Origin: Rhodothalassium salexigens DSM 2132
GTDB lineage: Bacteria; Pseudomonadota; Alphaproteobacteria; Sphingomonadales; Rhodothalassiaceae
Reading direction: 5' to 3'
DNA length: 64,000 nucleotides
NCBI RefSeq assembly: GCF_004341375.1
Contig: NZ_SLXO01000004.1
Coordinates: 124,001 to 188,000 of the forward strand
Shown here piece after piece: positions 17,377-28,343 of the stretch (within the stretch, counting starts at the first letter, position 1; each line of letters begins with the position of its first letter). Position numbers and translations under genes: made by a program. The notes below the pieces were generated by a model, which worked only from the letters and a program-made list of their open reading frames with translations, was not told the DNA's origin and searched no databases.

Positions 17377-17784
17377 GCGGGGGCGTCGGCCGGCGGTCCC
17401 TTGCCGGTCTGTTGTCGATGAGGTGGCATCGCGGTGTGGAAGCGAGCCCGTCCCCTACTTTCGCCCTTGTGTTCTTCAGACATTGTTCTCGCTCCTCCGC
17501 CAGTGTAGAAGGAGCCGCTAAGTTCGAAAGGGCAAAAAATTCTTTATGGTATCGATGCGACGGGAATCTCTCCCTTGCTGTAGACTGTTCTACGGGGCAA
17601 AGGTCAGAATTCGGCGCAACATTAAAACCTGCTTCCGGCTGTCAAACGGATCCTATTGCCGACTGGTGTCGACAGACCGAGTTGCCGTTGTCGCTGTTTG
17701 AGGCAAACTTGGCCCGATGGTCAGAGCGCATTAACGCAGGTCTTCCAGCCTGAAAAAGCTTCTTACGAGAGTCGTTCCACGCCC
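17377..17784 (+). other. Low-GC gap with an unassigned coding-like remnant
   Basis: About 400 bp lie between the channel gene and the sulfotransferase gene. From about 17461 to 17760 the G+C is near 52% (157 of 300 by hand count) against about 70% around it. One plus-strand frame stays open through the low-GC part to a TGA at 17751-17753 and reads protein-like near its end (ADWCRQTELPLSLFEANLAR). No start codon with a ribosome-binding site is evident and I do not recognise the family. It may be the 3' end of a broken gene brought in with the glycan locus, or a promoter-bearing spacer for the sulfotransferase. Confidence 0.4.
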
Positions 17785-18666
17785 ATGTCACCCGGCCCGA
17801 TTATCGTCTACGGCATGCACCGGTCTGGCACCACTATGGTGGCGCGGGCGCTGTCCGGGCTCGGGGTGTTCATGGGTGCGGGTCTTGACGCCAATCATGA
17901 AGCGCGGTTCTTCCAAAGCCTCAATAAATGGCTGCTGGCGGCCGCCGGCGCGCGCTGGGACGAGCCGGTACCGTTCGACCGCTTGCTCGCCGACGACGAT
18001 CTGGCGCAGGTCCATGCGCGCTATCTGGCCCATGCGGTCGCCGGGCCGCGCAGTTTGGCCTTTCTCGGCCCCCGGGCGTATTGGCGCCACCGCGGGCTGA
18101 CCAACCTGCCGGGGCCTTGGGGCTGGAAAGATCCGCGCAACACCCTGACCCTGCCGCTGTGGCTGCGCGTGTTTCCCGATGCCCGGCTGATCCATGTGCG
18201 CCGGCATGGCGTCGACGTGGCGCGCAGCCTGGTGATGCGCACGGCGCGCAGCCGTCGGGTGATCGAACGGCGCTACCGTCGCCACCGGCCGCTCCACGCG
18301 CTGTTGCCCAAGTGCGGTGGCTTCGTCGACTCGGTGCGCTGTCGCGAGCCCGAAGGCGCCTTCTCGCTCTGGCTCGACTATATGCAACGGGCCGAGCGGC
18401 TCGCCGCCGACACCGGCGGGCCGTTCGCGCTGCCCCAGGGCACGGTGGTGCACGAGGTGACCTATGAGACGCTGCTGGGCGACCCGGTCGTCGGTCTGGG
18501 AGATCTGGCCGCTGCGTTGGGGCTGGCCGTTTCGTCCGAGCGGATACGGGCCGCTGCGGCGGGGGTCGACCCGCAGCGCGCCTACGCCCATCAAGGCGAC
18601 CCGGCATGGGCGTCGGTGGCCGCGGCCCAGGGCGAGGCGCTGGCGCGCTTCGGGTATCGGCGATGA
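17785..18666 (+). CDS. Sulfotransferase family protein
   Basis: A 293-residue PAPS-dependent sulfotransferase-type protein. The 5'-phosphosulfate loop GMHRSGTTMVARAL starts at residue 10, and the 3'-phosphate-binding region RLIHVRRHGVDVARSLV is near 133-149, with WGWKDPRNTLTLPLW before it. Such enzymes transfer sulfate from PAPS to hydroxyl groups of sugars, lipids or peptides. ATG 17785 is the natural start because the P-loop must be near the N-terminus. It is followed by a glycosyltransferase gene in the same direction and faces a flippase and sugar-nucleotide genes, so a surface glycan is the likely acceptor. The substrate is inferred only. Confidence 0.85.
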   Translation: MSPGPIIVYGMHRSGTTMVARALSGLGVFMGAGLDANHEARFFQSLNKWLLAAAGARWDEPVPFDRLLADDDLAQVHARYLAHAVAGPRSLAFLGPRAYWRHRGLTNLPGPWGWKDPRNTLTLPLWLRVFPDARLIHVRRHGVDVARSLVMRTARSRRVIERRYRRHRPLHALLPKCGGFVDSVRCREPEGAFSLWLDYMQRAERLAADTGGPFALPQGTVVHEVTYETLLGDPVVGLGDLAAALGLAVSSERIRAAAAGVDPQRAYAHQGDPAWASVAAAQGEALARFGYRR

Positions 18667-18762
18667 GCGGTGCGGGCTCCTCCGGCTCGGATCGTCCGGA
18701 TGGACGCGCCGTTCGGGCCAGGGCGCGCACCGCTGACCGGTTGGTGCGGCTGGGACGCCGGC

Positions 18763-19899
18763 ATGTCTAGCCATGAGACCGGCCAGCGGACCGAGAGGGC
18801 GCCGCTCACCGTCGCTGCGCTGACCTCGGGCCGTCATGCGCCCTCGCCGCGCTTCCGGGTTCGGCAGTACCGGGTGCCCCTCGCCGAGCGGGGCGTGACG
18901 CTGCGCGAATACTGCCCGTTCGTCAGCCAGCACATCCTGTTGCCGGGGCTGCTCAACCGGGTATCGCGGCGTTACCTGCCGCCCTGGGCCTTGATGCAGA
19001 TGACGCTCAACATTCTCGGTCGGGTGCCTGGCGTGTTGGGCGCCCGGCGTGCCGACGTGACGTTGATCGGCCGGTCGGTGCTGCCGGGGCTGGAGCGCGC
19101 GGTGCATCTCTTGCCGCGACCCCGGGTGTTGGATGTGGACGACGCCATCTGGCTGTCGGGCCACAACAGCGAACAAACCGCCGGCCGCCTGGCGCGCAAC
19201 GTGGACGCGATCATCGCCGGCAACGACACCATCGCCGCCTGGTACCGTGCGCACAATCCCAACGTCCACGTGCTGCCGACGCCGGTGGACACCACACTCT
19301 ACACACCGCGCCCGGTGGCCGCGCCGGGTGAGCGCGTCGCTCGCCGCCCGATCACCATCGGCTGGATCGGTACCGACGGCAACCACCCCAATCTGGACCT
19401 GGCGCGCCCCGCCGTCGAGGCCCTGGTCCGCGACCGGGCCGATGTGCGGTTCCTGGCGATATCGAACCGGCGGCCGCCCCATTGGGCGTTCGACGACCAG
19501 CGGCTGGTGTTTCGCTATTGGGACCCGGCGCGCGAACTGGCCGACCTGCGCGACATGGATATCGGCTTGATGCCGCTGCACGACAGCGCCTGGTCGCGCG
19601 GCAAGTGCAGCTACAAGATGCTGCAATTCCTGGCCGTGGGGATCCCGGCGGTGGCGTCGCCGGTGGGCATGAACCGCGACGTGCTGGCCGCCGACGATGT
19701 CGGGCTCAGCGCCGCCACCGCGGTCGAATGGTATCAGGCGCTCGACCGGTTGTGCGCCGATGATGAGGCGCGGTTGCGCAAGGGGCTGAACGGTCGGCGG
19801 CTGATCGAGCGCGCCTTCGACACCACGGTGTTCGCCGAGCGGCTGGCAGCCCTGTTACGCCGCGTCCATGCCGAGGTGCCGGCGGCCCGCCGGGGGTGA
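18763..19899 (+). CDS. Glycosyltransferase (GT-B fold, family 4-like)
   Basis: A 378-residue protein (longer if the GTG at 18670 is used, which would abut the sulfotransferase stop). Features are PSPRFRVRQYRVPLAERGV near the N-terminus, the VLDVDDAIW segment, GNDTIAAWYRAHNPNVHVLP and PTPVDTTLY (typical end of the acceptor domain), then the donor-domain IGWIGTDGNHPNLD and the nucleotide-sugar-binding DIGLMPLHDSAWSRGKCSYK, LQFLAVGIPAVAS. It probably extends a polysaccharide on the cytoplasmic face. Donor and linkage cannot be read. It is co-directional with the sulfotransferase gene and convergent with the flippase gene. Confidence 0.85.
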   Translation: MSSHETGQRTERAPLTVAALTSGRHAPSPRFRVRQYRVPLAERGVTLREYCPFVSQHILLPGLLNRVSRRYLPPWALMQMTLNILGRVPGVLGARRADVTLIGRSVLPGLERAVHLLPRPRVLDVDDAIWLSGHNSEQTAGRLARNVDAIIAGNDTIAAWYRAHNPNVHVLPTPVDTTLYTPRPVAAPGERVARRPITIGWIGTDGNHPNLDLARPAVEALVRDRADVRFLAISNRRPPHWAFDDQRLVFRYWDPARELADLRDMDIGLMPLHDSAWSRGKCSYKMLQFLAVGIPAVASPVGMNRDVLAADDVGLSAATAVEWYQALDRLCADDEARLRKGLNGRRLIERAFDTTVFAERLAALLRRVHAEVPAARRG

Positions 19900-20054
19900 G
19901 CGCCGGGGGCGGCGCGGCCTCTCGATCAGACCGGGCGGCCGAGGCTCGGCGATCACACCGGGCTCTCAGACCGACCCCGCAGACAAGGCGATCAAAACCG
20001 GTGGCCGACCACAGGAGTGGCCAGAAGCGGCCCAGGGAAGCCTCTCGGCCCTGG

Positions 20055-21374
20055 TCAGAACGGGTCGCAGCGCACGCCCACCCGGGCCTTGGCAGCGCGC
20101 CACAGCACGGCGTTCAGAAGCGCCAGCGACAGGGTCGTGGCGGTCGCCGCACCGGCCATGCCGAACGCCGGGATCAGGGCCAGGTTGAGCGCCAGATTGA
20201 GCGTCATGGTCGCCGCCAACGTCCGGGCGTTGACCGCTTCGTTGCCGGTCATGTTGAGCAGATGGCCAACCCCGCCCACGGCTGCACTGGCCACCTGGCC
20301 CAGGCACAGGATCGCCAGCGCTCCGACGGCGGGGGCGTATTGGGCGCCGAACAGGACCGCCAGCACCGGCTCGCCGCCAAGCACGAACAGCGCCGCCACG
20401 GGCAGCGACAGCGCCGCGGCGAGCCGGGCGTTGAGCGTCGCCACCCGCTGCAGGCCGGGCCGGTTGTCGGCGGCGGCCAGGCGGGCGAATTGCGGGGTGG
20501 TGACCATGTTGAGCGCTTGCTGTCCGGCACCGATCAGCAGGGCGGCTTGCGCCGCCACGCGGTAGAGCCCGACCTCTTCGGCCGGGCGGAACAGGCCCAG
20601 CAGGATCAGGTCGGCGTGCATGTTGACGACCTGAAGCCCGGCGATCAGCCCCAGCGGCAGCACCGCGCGCGCCCAGCGCCGATGTTCGAACACCGGCGCG
20701 AGCGCGGCCCCGGCCGGCCGATCCCGGCGCAGCAGCGCCAGCCCGACCGCCAATGCGATCCCGGCGGCGAGCGCGTGGCCGGCGATCACCCGAGACGGCG
20801 TCAGCGCGGTCGGTCCGGCGATCGTTGCCGCGGCCAGCGCCAGGGTGAGCAGAAGGGCAGGGCGCAGCAGCCCGTCGGGGATCTGGCCCGCGAGGATCCG
20901 CCCCTGCCCCCGGGCGCGCGCATCGGCCAGGCGCAACAGCGCCACCAGCGGTACCAGCGCGAGCCCGGCGAGCACCGCCTGCGCCCGGACACCGTCGAGC
21001 GTCACCGCGACCAGCCCGGCACCGGTCGCGGCGATGCCGGACAACACGCCCACTGCAACCAGCGCCCAGCGCCAGATGCCGCGATAGTGGCCGCCATCGC
21101 CACGGGCGAGCGCCTGGGCGGTCTCACGCAGGGTCAAGGCCGGCAGGCCGAGCCGCGCAAGCAGTGCCAGCATCATGACGATCGCCAGGGCGAAGGCGTA
21201 ATGGCCATAGGCGCTCGGCCCCATGAGCCGCGCGAGCGCTACGCTGAGGCCCAGGCCCAGCAGCAGGTTGCCGGCTTTGAGCACCAGGCTCCACGCGCCG
21301 GCCCGCAACAGGCCGACCCGCGCCGTGCGCTGATCCGATGCGCCGGCCGGCGGCGCGGGCGGGTCGTCGGTCAT
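20055..21374 (-). CDS. Polysaccharide/oligosaccharide flippase (Wzx/MATE-like)
   Basis: A 439-residue integral membrane protein with about 12-14 hydrophobic helices, beginning with the family-type AGAWSLVLKAGNLLLGLGLS and ARLMGPSAYGHYAFALAI, and containing LGLFRPAEEVGLYRVAAQAA and FGAQYAPAV-type polysaccharide-synthesis signatures. It should move lipid-linked oligosaccharides across the inner membrane. The ATG at 21374 is chosen over a longer frame whose extra N-terminal 80 residues are low-complexity. Transcribed leftward, it lies downstream of the epimerase, SQD1-like and dehydratase genes and is convergent with the glycosyltransferase, which supports one glycan locus. Confidence 0.88.
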   Translation of the reverse strand: MTDDPPAPPAGASDQRTARVGLLRAGAWSLVLKAGNLLLGLGLSVALARLMGPSAYGHYAFALAIVMMLALLARLGLPALTLRETAQALARGDGGHYRGIWRWALVAVGVLSGIAATGAGLVAVTLDGVRAQAVLAGLALVPLVALLRLADARARGQGRILAGQIPDGLLRPALLLTLALAAATIAGPTALTPSRVIAGHALAAGIALAVGLALLRRDRPAGAALAPVFEHRRWARAVLPLGLIAGLQVVNMHADLILLGLFRPAEEVGLYRVAAQAALLIGAGQQALNMVTTPQFARLAAADNRPGLQRVATLNARLAAALSLPVAALFVLGGEPVLAVLFGAQYAPAVGALAILCLGQVASAAVGGVGHLLNMTGNEAVNARTLAATMTLNLALNLALIPAFGMAGAATATTLSLALLNAVLWRAAKARVGVRCDPF

Positions 21375-21626
21375 GGTCGGTTTGGCGACCGGTCTGCCGG
21401 CCGGTCGCGATGGCCGGGGGGGCGCGCGTCTGGGGCAGCCTTGCGGGGCGTGGACGGTTGCGGTGGCGTCGTCGGGCGCATGGGCTCGCTCATCCTTGGC
21501 GCGGCGGCAGCGTCCTGCGATGCTTGCCACGGCATCCGTTGGGAAACCGCTTGGCGCCGTGGTGGCCACCGCCGGGGCGCAATCGGCCCACCGCTGGGGC
21601 GGCGGTTTCGGCACCTCCGCCGTCGG

Positions 21627-22619
21627 TCAGACGTCGCCGGCCGGGGTGGTGAACCAGGCGACGGTCTTGGGCAGGCCGGTGTCCAGGTCGTGGGTCGCTT
21701 GCCAGCCGAGCATCCGCCGTGCCTTGGAGGTGTCGGAATAGTTGCGCATCACGTCGCCCTGGCGCGGTGCGCCGTGGATCACTTCGGGCCGGGCCACGCC
21801 ATGGGCTTCGAGCACCGGCAACAGCTTGTCGACCATCTCGCCGACGGAGGTCTCGGCCGCCGTGGCGATCTGGAACACCTCGCCGCCCACGTCCGGCACG
21901 GTCGCCGCCTTGACGATCGCGTCCACCAAGTCGGTGATGAAGATATAGTCGCGGGTCTGGGCGCCGTCGCCGTAGATTTCCAGCTTTTCGCCGGCGAGCG
22001 CGCGGCGGATGAACTTGGCCACCACGCTCGACTTGTGGGTCGAGCCCGGCCCGTAGACATTGCCGAAGCGCAGGCACACGGTCTTGACCCCGAAGGTGCG
22101 CGCATAGGCCGAACAATAGCCCTCGCCGGCCAGCTTGCTGGCGCCGTAGGGCGACACCGGGTGCGGTGCCAGTTCCTCGTGGATCGGCGGTTCCACCTCG
22201 CCCGCCGGCGCGCCGCTCGACGCGAAGACGAACGTGTCGGTGCCGGCGTGGCGTGCCGCTTCCAGCATGTTGAGCGTGCCCGTCACGTTGCTCTCGCAGT
22301 CGAACATCGGGTCCTTGACCGACGGTTCGACGCCGGTGTTGGCGGCCAGGTGGACGATCACCTGGGCGCCGTCGACCGCGCGCGCCATGGCGGCGGCGTC
22401 GCGGATATCGGCTTCGATCAGGGTCACGCCGGGTGTGTCGGCCATCGGCCCCGGTCGCTCGGCATCCTCGCGGGTGAGCGCTGTGAAGGCGGTCAGCGCA
22501 TCCGTTTGGCCGACGCTCAGATTATCGACCACGCGGATCGCATGGCCGCCCTCGTCGACCAGCCGGCGGATCAGCATCCGCCCGATGAAGCCGCAGCCGC
22601 CCGTAATCAACCAACGCAT
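21627..22619 (-). CDS. NAD-dependent nucleotide-sugar epimerase (extended SDR, GalE/WbpP-like)
   Basis: A 330-residue extended short-chain dehydrogenase. It has the Rossmann motif LITGGCGFIGRMLIRRL at residues 4-20, NLSVGQTDAL, the HLAANTGVEPSV segment, catalytic YxxxK in SPYGASKLAGE, and RFGNVYGPG followed by DYIFITDLVDAI. These place it with UDP-glucose/UDP-GlcNAc 4-epimerases and related 4,6-dehydratase-like enzymes acting on nucleotide sugars. The exact reaction is not resolved. It starts 4 bp after the SQD1-like stop, so the two are co-translated. Confidence 0.85.
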   Translation of the reverse strand: MRWLITGGCGFIGRMLIRRLVDEGGHAIRVVDNLSVGQTDALTAFTALTREDAERPGPMADTPGVTLIEADIRDAAAMARAVDGAQVIVHLAANTGVEPSVKDPMFDCESNVTGTLNMLEAARHAGTDTFVFASSGAPAGEVEPPIHEELAPHPVSPYGASKLAGEGYCSAYARTFGVKTVCLRFGNVYGPGSTHKSSVVAKFIRRALAGEKLEIYGDGAQTRDYIFITDLVDAIVKAATVPDVGGEVFQIATAAETSVGEMVDKLLPVLEAHGVARPEVIHGAPRQGDVMRNYSDTSKARRMLGWQATHDLDTGLPKTVAWFTTPAGDV

Positions 22620-22623
22620 GTTT

Positions 22624-23775
22624 TTAGTTCCATTTCACTCGGGGCAGGATCCGGCCGGTGTCGATCCGGTCGGCATGGTCGCGCACCAGGGACAGCATTT
22701 CGGCCATCACCTCGTCGGTCAGATAGTGGGGTTGGAGCCCCAGGTCCAGCAGCCCGGAATGGGCCGGGTTGTAATAGTGTTCCTCGGCTTCCTTGCGCGG
22801 GTTGGGCAGGTTTTGCACCGTCACGTCGAGGCCCATCTGGCCGCCCACGCGGCGCACCTGCTCGGCCAGCGCGTTGACCGAGAAGGTCTCGGTGAACTGG
22901 TTGAGGATGCGCAGCCGGCCTGGCTCCACCGGCGTCTCCATGGCCAGATTCACGCATTGCAACGTGTCCAGCAGGTTGAGATAGCCGCGCGTCTGGCCGC
23001 CCTTGCCATAGACGGTCAACGGCACGCCGGCCACCGCCTGGACCAGGAAGCGGTTGAGCGCGGTGCCGAAGATGTCGTCATAGTGGAAGTGCGGCATCAG
23101 CCGGGTGTCGCCGCCGGCCTCGGGCAGGGTCAGGCCATAGACCGGGCCTTGCATCAGGTCGGTGGCGCGCAGGCCGTAGACCCGGCAGTAGAACCAGATC
23201 AGGTCGGTGTCGAGCACCTTGGTGGTGTGGTAGAGCGAGCCCGCCGCGCGCGGGAACAGGAAGGTGTCGCGCCGGCCCTTGTGCTCGATGTCGATCCAGC
23301 CTTCCTCAATGTCGATATTGGGCGTGCCGTATTCGCCCATGGTGCCGAGCTTGATCAGGTGGCAGTCGGGGGCGTGTTCCAGGATCGCCCAGATGGCGTT
23401 GAAGGTGACGCCCAGATTGTTGTCGAGGGTGATCCGCGCGCTGTCATAGTCGCGCATGGAATAGGGCGCCGAGGGTTGTTCGGCGTAGTGGATCAGCGCT
23501 TCGGGGACGAATTCCTGAAACACCCGGGCCAGCGTCTCGCGGTCGCCGGCGTCGCCTTCGGTGACGCGGATCTTGTGGCCGGTCGCCGCCTCGAACAGCG
23601 CCGCCCGGTCGGGCAGCTTGGGTGCCGGGATCAACGGCTCGCTGTCGGTGTCGGCGGCCATGTGGCGGCGCAGATAATTGTCGATCACCCAGACATCGTG
23701 GCCCCGGGCCGCCATGTCCATGGCGGTCGGCCAGCCCAGATAGCCGTCGCCGCCCAGAATCAATACGCGCATCAC
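22624..23775 (-). CDS. UDP-sulfoquinovose synthase-like enzyme (SQD1/SqdB family)
   Basis: A 383-residue extended SDR. The N-terminal VLILGGDGYLGWPTAMDMA replaces the usual GxxGxxG pattern in the way seen in SQD1/SqdB. The diagnostic segments YAEQPSAPYSMRD, LIKLGTMGEYGTPNIDIEEG and the catalytic YHTTK (family YH-S-K) are present, with GLRATDLMQGPVYG and RGYLNLLDTLQCV further on. SQD1 enzymes make UDP-sulfoquinovose from UDP-glucose and sulfite. Product use could be sulfolipid (SQDG) or a sulfoquinovose-containing glycan; the neighbours favour a glycan or both. Start codons at 23775 and 23772 are adjacent. It overlaps the dehydratase stop by 4 bp. Confidence 0.87.
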   Translation of the reverse strand: MMRVLILGGDGYLGWPTAMDMAARGHDVWVIDNYLRRHMAADTDSEPLIPAPKLPDRAALFEAATGHKIRVTEGDAGDRETLARVFQEFVPEALIHYAEQPSAPYSMRDYDSARITLDNNLGVTFNAIWAILEHAPDCHLIKLGTMGEYGTPNIDIEEGWIDIEHKGRRDTFLFPRAAGSLYHTTKVLDTDLIWFYCRVYGLRATDLMQGPVYGLTLPEAGGDTRLMPHFHYDDIFGTALNRFLVQAVAGVPLTVYGKGGQTRGYLNLLDTLQCVNLAMETPVEPGRLRILNQFTETFSVNALAEQVRRVGGQMGLDVTVQNLPNPRKEAEEHYYNPAHSGLLDLGLQPHYLTDEVMAEMLSLVRDHADRIDTGRILPRVKWN

Positions 23776-24821
23776 TCAGCCTCGTCGTTCAACAGACCGC
23801 TGCGGGTCATGTAATCGGTCAGATCGGCGCGCGACATGGCTGGCTCCAGCGAGGAGTTGTAGGCCTTGGCGCACGGTTGCGGCGTTTCGCCCGGATAGTC
23901 GTAGCGAATGTCCTGATAGTCGGCCCGGAACGCCGGCTTGACCGCGAAGTACTGCGACAGCTCGACGGTGCGGCGGACCTCCTCTTCGTTCATCAACTCC
24001 TCATAGAGCTTTTCACCCGGCTTGGCGCCGATTTCCTGAACCGCGATCTTGGCCGGATCGTGGCCATGGCAGGGGCCGAGCGTGTCGATCATCACCCGCG
24101 CCAGGTCGGCGATGCGCGCCACCGGCATCTTGGTGACGAACACTTCGCCGCCGCGCGCGATCATCGCGCTGTCCATCACCAGCCGCACCGCCTCGCCCAG
24201 CGTCATGATGAACCGGGTCATCTCGGGGTCGGTCAGGGTGACCGGCCCGCCCGCGGCGATCTGGCGGCGGAACACCGGGATCACCGAGCCGCGGCTGCCC
24301 AGCACATTGCCGAACCGGGTCGACGCGAACACCGTGCCGCCTTCGGGCCGGCGCGCGTTGGCCGAGGTCATCAGCCGCTCGCCCATCAGCTTCGACGTGC
24401 CCATCACATTGGTCGGGTTGACCGCCTTGTCGGACGAGGTGAACAGCACCCGGCCCACCTGGTTGGCGATCGCCGCTTCGATGATGTTTTCGGTGCCCAG
24501 GATGTTGGTGGCGATGGCGTCGCGCGGCGACCGTTCGCACAGGCCCACATGCTTGAGGGCGGCGGCGTGCAAGACGATGTCGATGCCGCGCATGCGGTCG
24601 ATCAACTGGTCGCGGTCGCGGATGTCGCCCAAATAGAGCCGCACCCGGTCGTCGCCCTGACAGCGCTGTTCCAGGAAGAACAGATCGCTCTCGTTATGAT
24701 CGATGCCGATGATCTCGGCGACGCTCGTGGCCATCAATTGGCGCAGCAATTCGCCGCCCACGGTACCGCACACGCCGGTGACCAGCACGCGCTTGTTCGC
24801 CCAAAAGGCTTGGTCAATCAT
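23772..24821 (-). CDS. UDP-N-acetylglucosamine 4,6-dehydratase-like protein (CapD/FlaA1 family)
   Basis: A 349-residue soluble SDR of the inverting or retaining UDP-GlcNAc 4,6-dehydratase group. It has VLVTGVCGTVGGELLRQL near 12-29, IDHNESDLFFLEQ, YLGDIRDRD, LHAAALKHV and TSSDKAVNPTNVMGTSKLMG, in which Met replaces the usual active-site Tyr as is characteristic of CapD/FlaA1 enzymes, then RFGNVLGSRGSVIP and GAKPGEKLYEELM. It lacks the N-terminal membrane region of full-length CapD, so it resembles PseB/FlaA1 in size. It heads the leftward glycan operon and would feed a 6-deoxy-4-keto or deoxyamino sugar. Confidence 0.87.
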   Translation of the reverse strand: MIDQAFWANKRVLVTGVCGTVGGELLRQLMATSVAEIIGIDHNESDLFFLEQRCQGDDRVRLYLGDIRDRDQLIDRMRGIDIVLHAAALKHVGLCERSPRDAIATNILGTENIIEAAIANQVGRVLFTSSDKAVNPTNVMGTSKLMGERLMTSANARRPEGGTVFASTRFGNVLGSRGSVIPVFRRQIAAGGPVTLTDPEMTRFIMTLGEAVRLVMDSAMIARGGEVFVTKMPVARIADLARVMIDTLGPCHGHDPAKIAVQEIGAKPGEKLYEELMNEEEVRRTVELSQYFAVKPAFRADYQDIRYDYPGETPQPCAKAYNSSLEPAMSRADLTDYMTRSGLLNDEAE

Positions 24822-25075
24822 CGTCGAATTGTCGTCCCGTCTGACGTGGGAAGGGCCGCGCCGGGGCTAGAAAGCGGTGCGGCGTCGGCGGCGCCGGGTG
24901 CCGCCAACACTGACGTGGGTACGACAGCGGGCAAGGGGCTCGCAAGCGTCTTGATGGATGTGGCGGGGGCATGGGCGGCCGGTCGCGGATCGGGGCGCCC
25001 CTGGACAAGCGGGCGCCGGCGCCCCACCTTGTTCCCGTCCCGTTCACCTGCCAAAACCGGAAAGCCGCCGCGCCC
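24822..25075. promoter_or_regulatory. Divergent region between the glycan operon and uvrB
   Basis: 254 bp separate the leftward dehydratase gene from the rightward uvrB, so divergent promoters are expected. No LexA-type site or clear -35/-10 pair could be picked out by eye. Other in-frame uvrB starts lie at its right edge. Confidence 0.35.
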
Positions 25076-27310
<2,235 letters not shown>

Positions 27311-27445
27311 GCGCCGGCACCCGCCCGCCGACCGCCGTGTGTTTCGCGCCGCCCCCGTCGGTTCCGTCAGGCCCCGCGCAAGCGCCGCCCCCTGGCCGCC
27401 GTTCGCCGTGCGCGGCACCGGGCGTTTGTTTGCGCTGTGGTGCGG

Positions 27446-27943
27446 CTATGGGCGGTGGTGGTCGCGTTCGTGGTCGCGCAGGGCGCCGCGTTCGGCCTCA
27501 TAGTCGTAATGGTCGTAAAGCCAGTTGGCGACCGCCTCGATATCGGCTTCGGTGAGCGTCGGGTCGATCTCCTGGATCGGCGGCATCAGCCCGAAGCGGC
27601 GGATCGCGCGCGGCATGGCCAGCGCCCGGTCGGCGGTCGGCGCCAGGGTGAAGCCGGTCACATGGTCGACGAACGCCTGCCGGTCATTGCCCAGCTTGCG
27701 GCGGATCAGCGTCGACATCAGGTTCATGGGCGGGGCGGCCATGGTGCGGCGCGCGTGCATGTCGTCGGGCGCCATGCGCTCGGCGTGGCAGGCGGTGCAG
27801 ATCTGGCGAAACGTGGTCTCAGGCGCACGCACCGGACCGCCCTGGTCGGTCATCCTGGCGTCCGCCAGCCCGTCCTGGCCCGCCATCGCCGCCATGATCA
27901 TCGCCGCCAGCCCGAGTCCCGTTGTCATGATACGTGGTTTCAT
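27446..27943 (-). CDS. Secreted c-type cytochrome
   Basis: A 165-residue periplasmic monohaem cytochrome. An N-terminal signal peptide (MTTGLGLAAMIMAAMAG, cleavage near ADA) is followed by the haem-binding FRQICTACHAERM and by MPPIQEIDPTLTEADIEAVA, whose methionine is a plausible sixth ligand, before a C-terminal helix typical of class I c-type domains (ANWLYDHYDYE). The ATG at 27943 follows AAGGAG; a GTG three codons upstream is less likely. It stands alone between uvrB (convergent) and the cold-shock gene. The redox partner is unknown. Confidence 0.85.
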   Translation of the reverse strand: MKPRIMTTGLGLAAMIMAAMAGQDGLADARMTDQGGPVRAPETTFRQICTACHAERMAPDDMHARRTMAAPPMNLMSTLIRRKLGNDRQAFVDHVTGFTLAPTADRALAMPRAIRRFGLMPPIQEIDPTLTEADIEAVANWLYDHYDYEAERGALRDHERDHHRP

Positions 27944-28040
27944 CGCCTGCACTCCTTGTCATACCCGCGACCGGCATAGTCGCCCGCGCCGGTGTCGGCA
28001 AGGCATGCAGCGGCCGCCCGGTGATATCCGCCCGCGCGCA

Positions 28041-28076
28041 AACACAAAAAACCCGTGAGAGCGTCGCTCTCACGGG
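28041..28076 (-). terminator. Intrinsic terminator of the cold-shock gene
   Basis: On the minus strand CCCGTGAGAGC and GCTCTCACGGG form an 11-bp perfect stem (28052-28062 with 28066-28076) with a three-base loop, followed by TTTTTTGTGTTT (complement of 28041-28051). It lies about 57 bp after the stop of the cold-shock gene on that strand. The stem could also slow plus-strand transcription. Confidence 0.92.
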
Positions 28077-28133
28077 CCTTTGGTCAACGTCGGCCGTCAC
28101 CGCCCGAGGGCGGGACGCGCCTCGGCGCCGGTG

Positions 28134-28343
28134 TCAGTCCACCAGCACGAGGTTTTCGGCCGATTGCTTGCCGTTGCGGCCGGCCTGCAGTTCGTACTGC
28201 ACGCGTTGGCCTTCTTCCAGCGTGGTCAAGCCGGCGCGTTCCACGGCGGAGATATGCACGAAAGCATCCTTCGCACCGCCTTCGGGCTGGATGAAGCCAT
28301 AGCCCTTGTCCCGATTAAACCACTTCACGGTTCCAGTCGTCAT
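28134..28343 (-). CDS. Cold-shock domain protein (CspA family)
   Basis: A 69-residue single-stranded nucleic-acid-binding protein with the two RNP motifs, KGYGFIQPEGG (RNP1) and DAFVHISAVERAGL (RNP2), after TGTVKWFNRD. It acts as an RNA chaperone in the cytoplasm. ATG 28343 follows GAGGAA. It has its own terminator and a long leader upstream, the usual arrangement of cold-inducible csp genes. Confidence 0.96.
   Translation of the reverse strand: MTTGTVKWFNRDKGYGFIQPEGGAKDAFVHISAVERAGLTTLEEGQRVQYELQAGRNGKQSAENLVLVD

Noticed and set aside
19896-22877. 993-codon open frame on the plus strand
   Set aside because: It is antisense to the flippase, epimerase and part of the SQD1-like genes; its translation is His/Arg/Gln/Gly-rich, typical of GC-rich antisense shadows.
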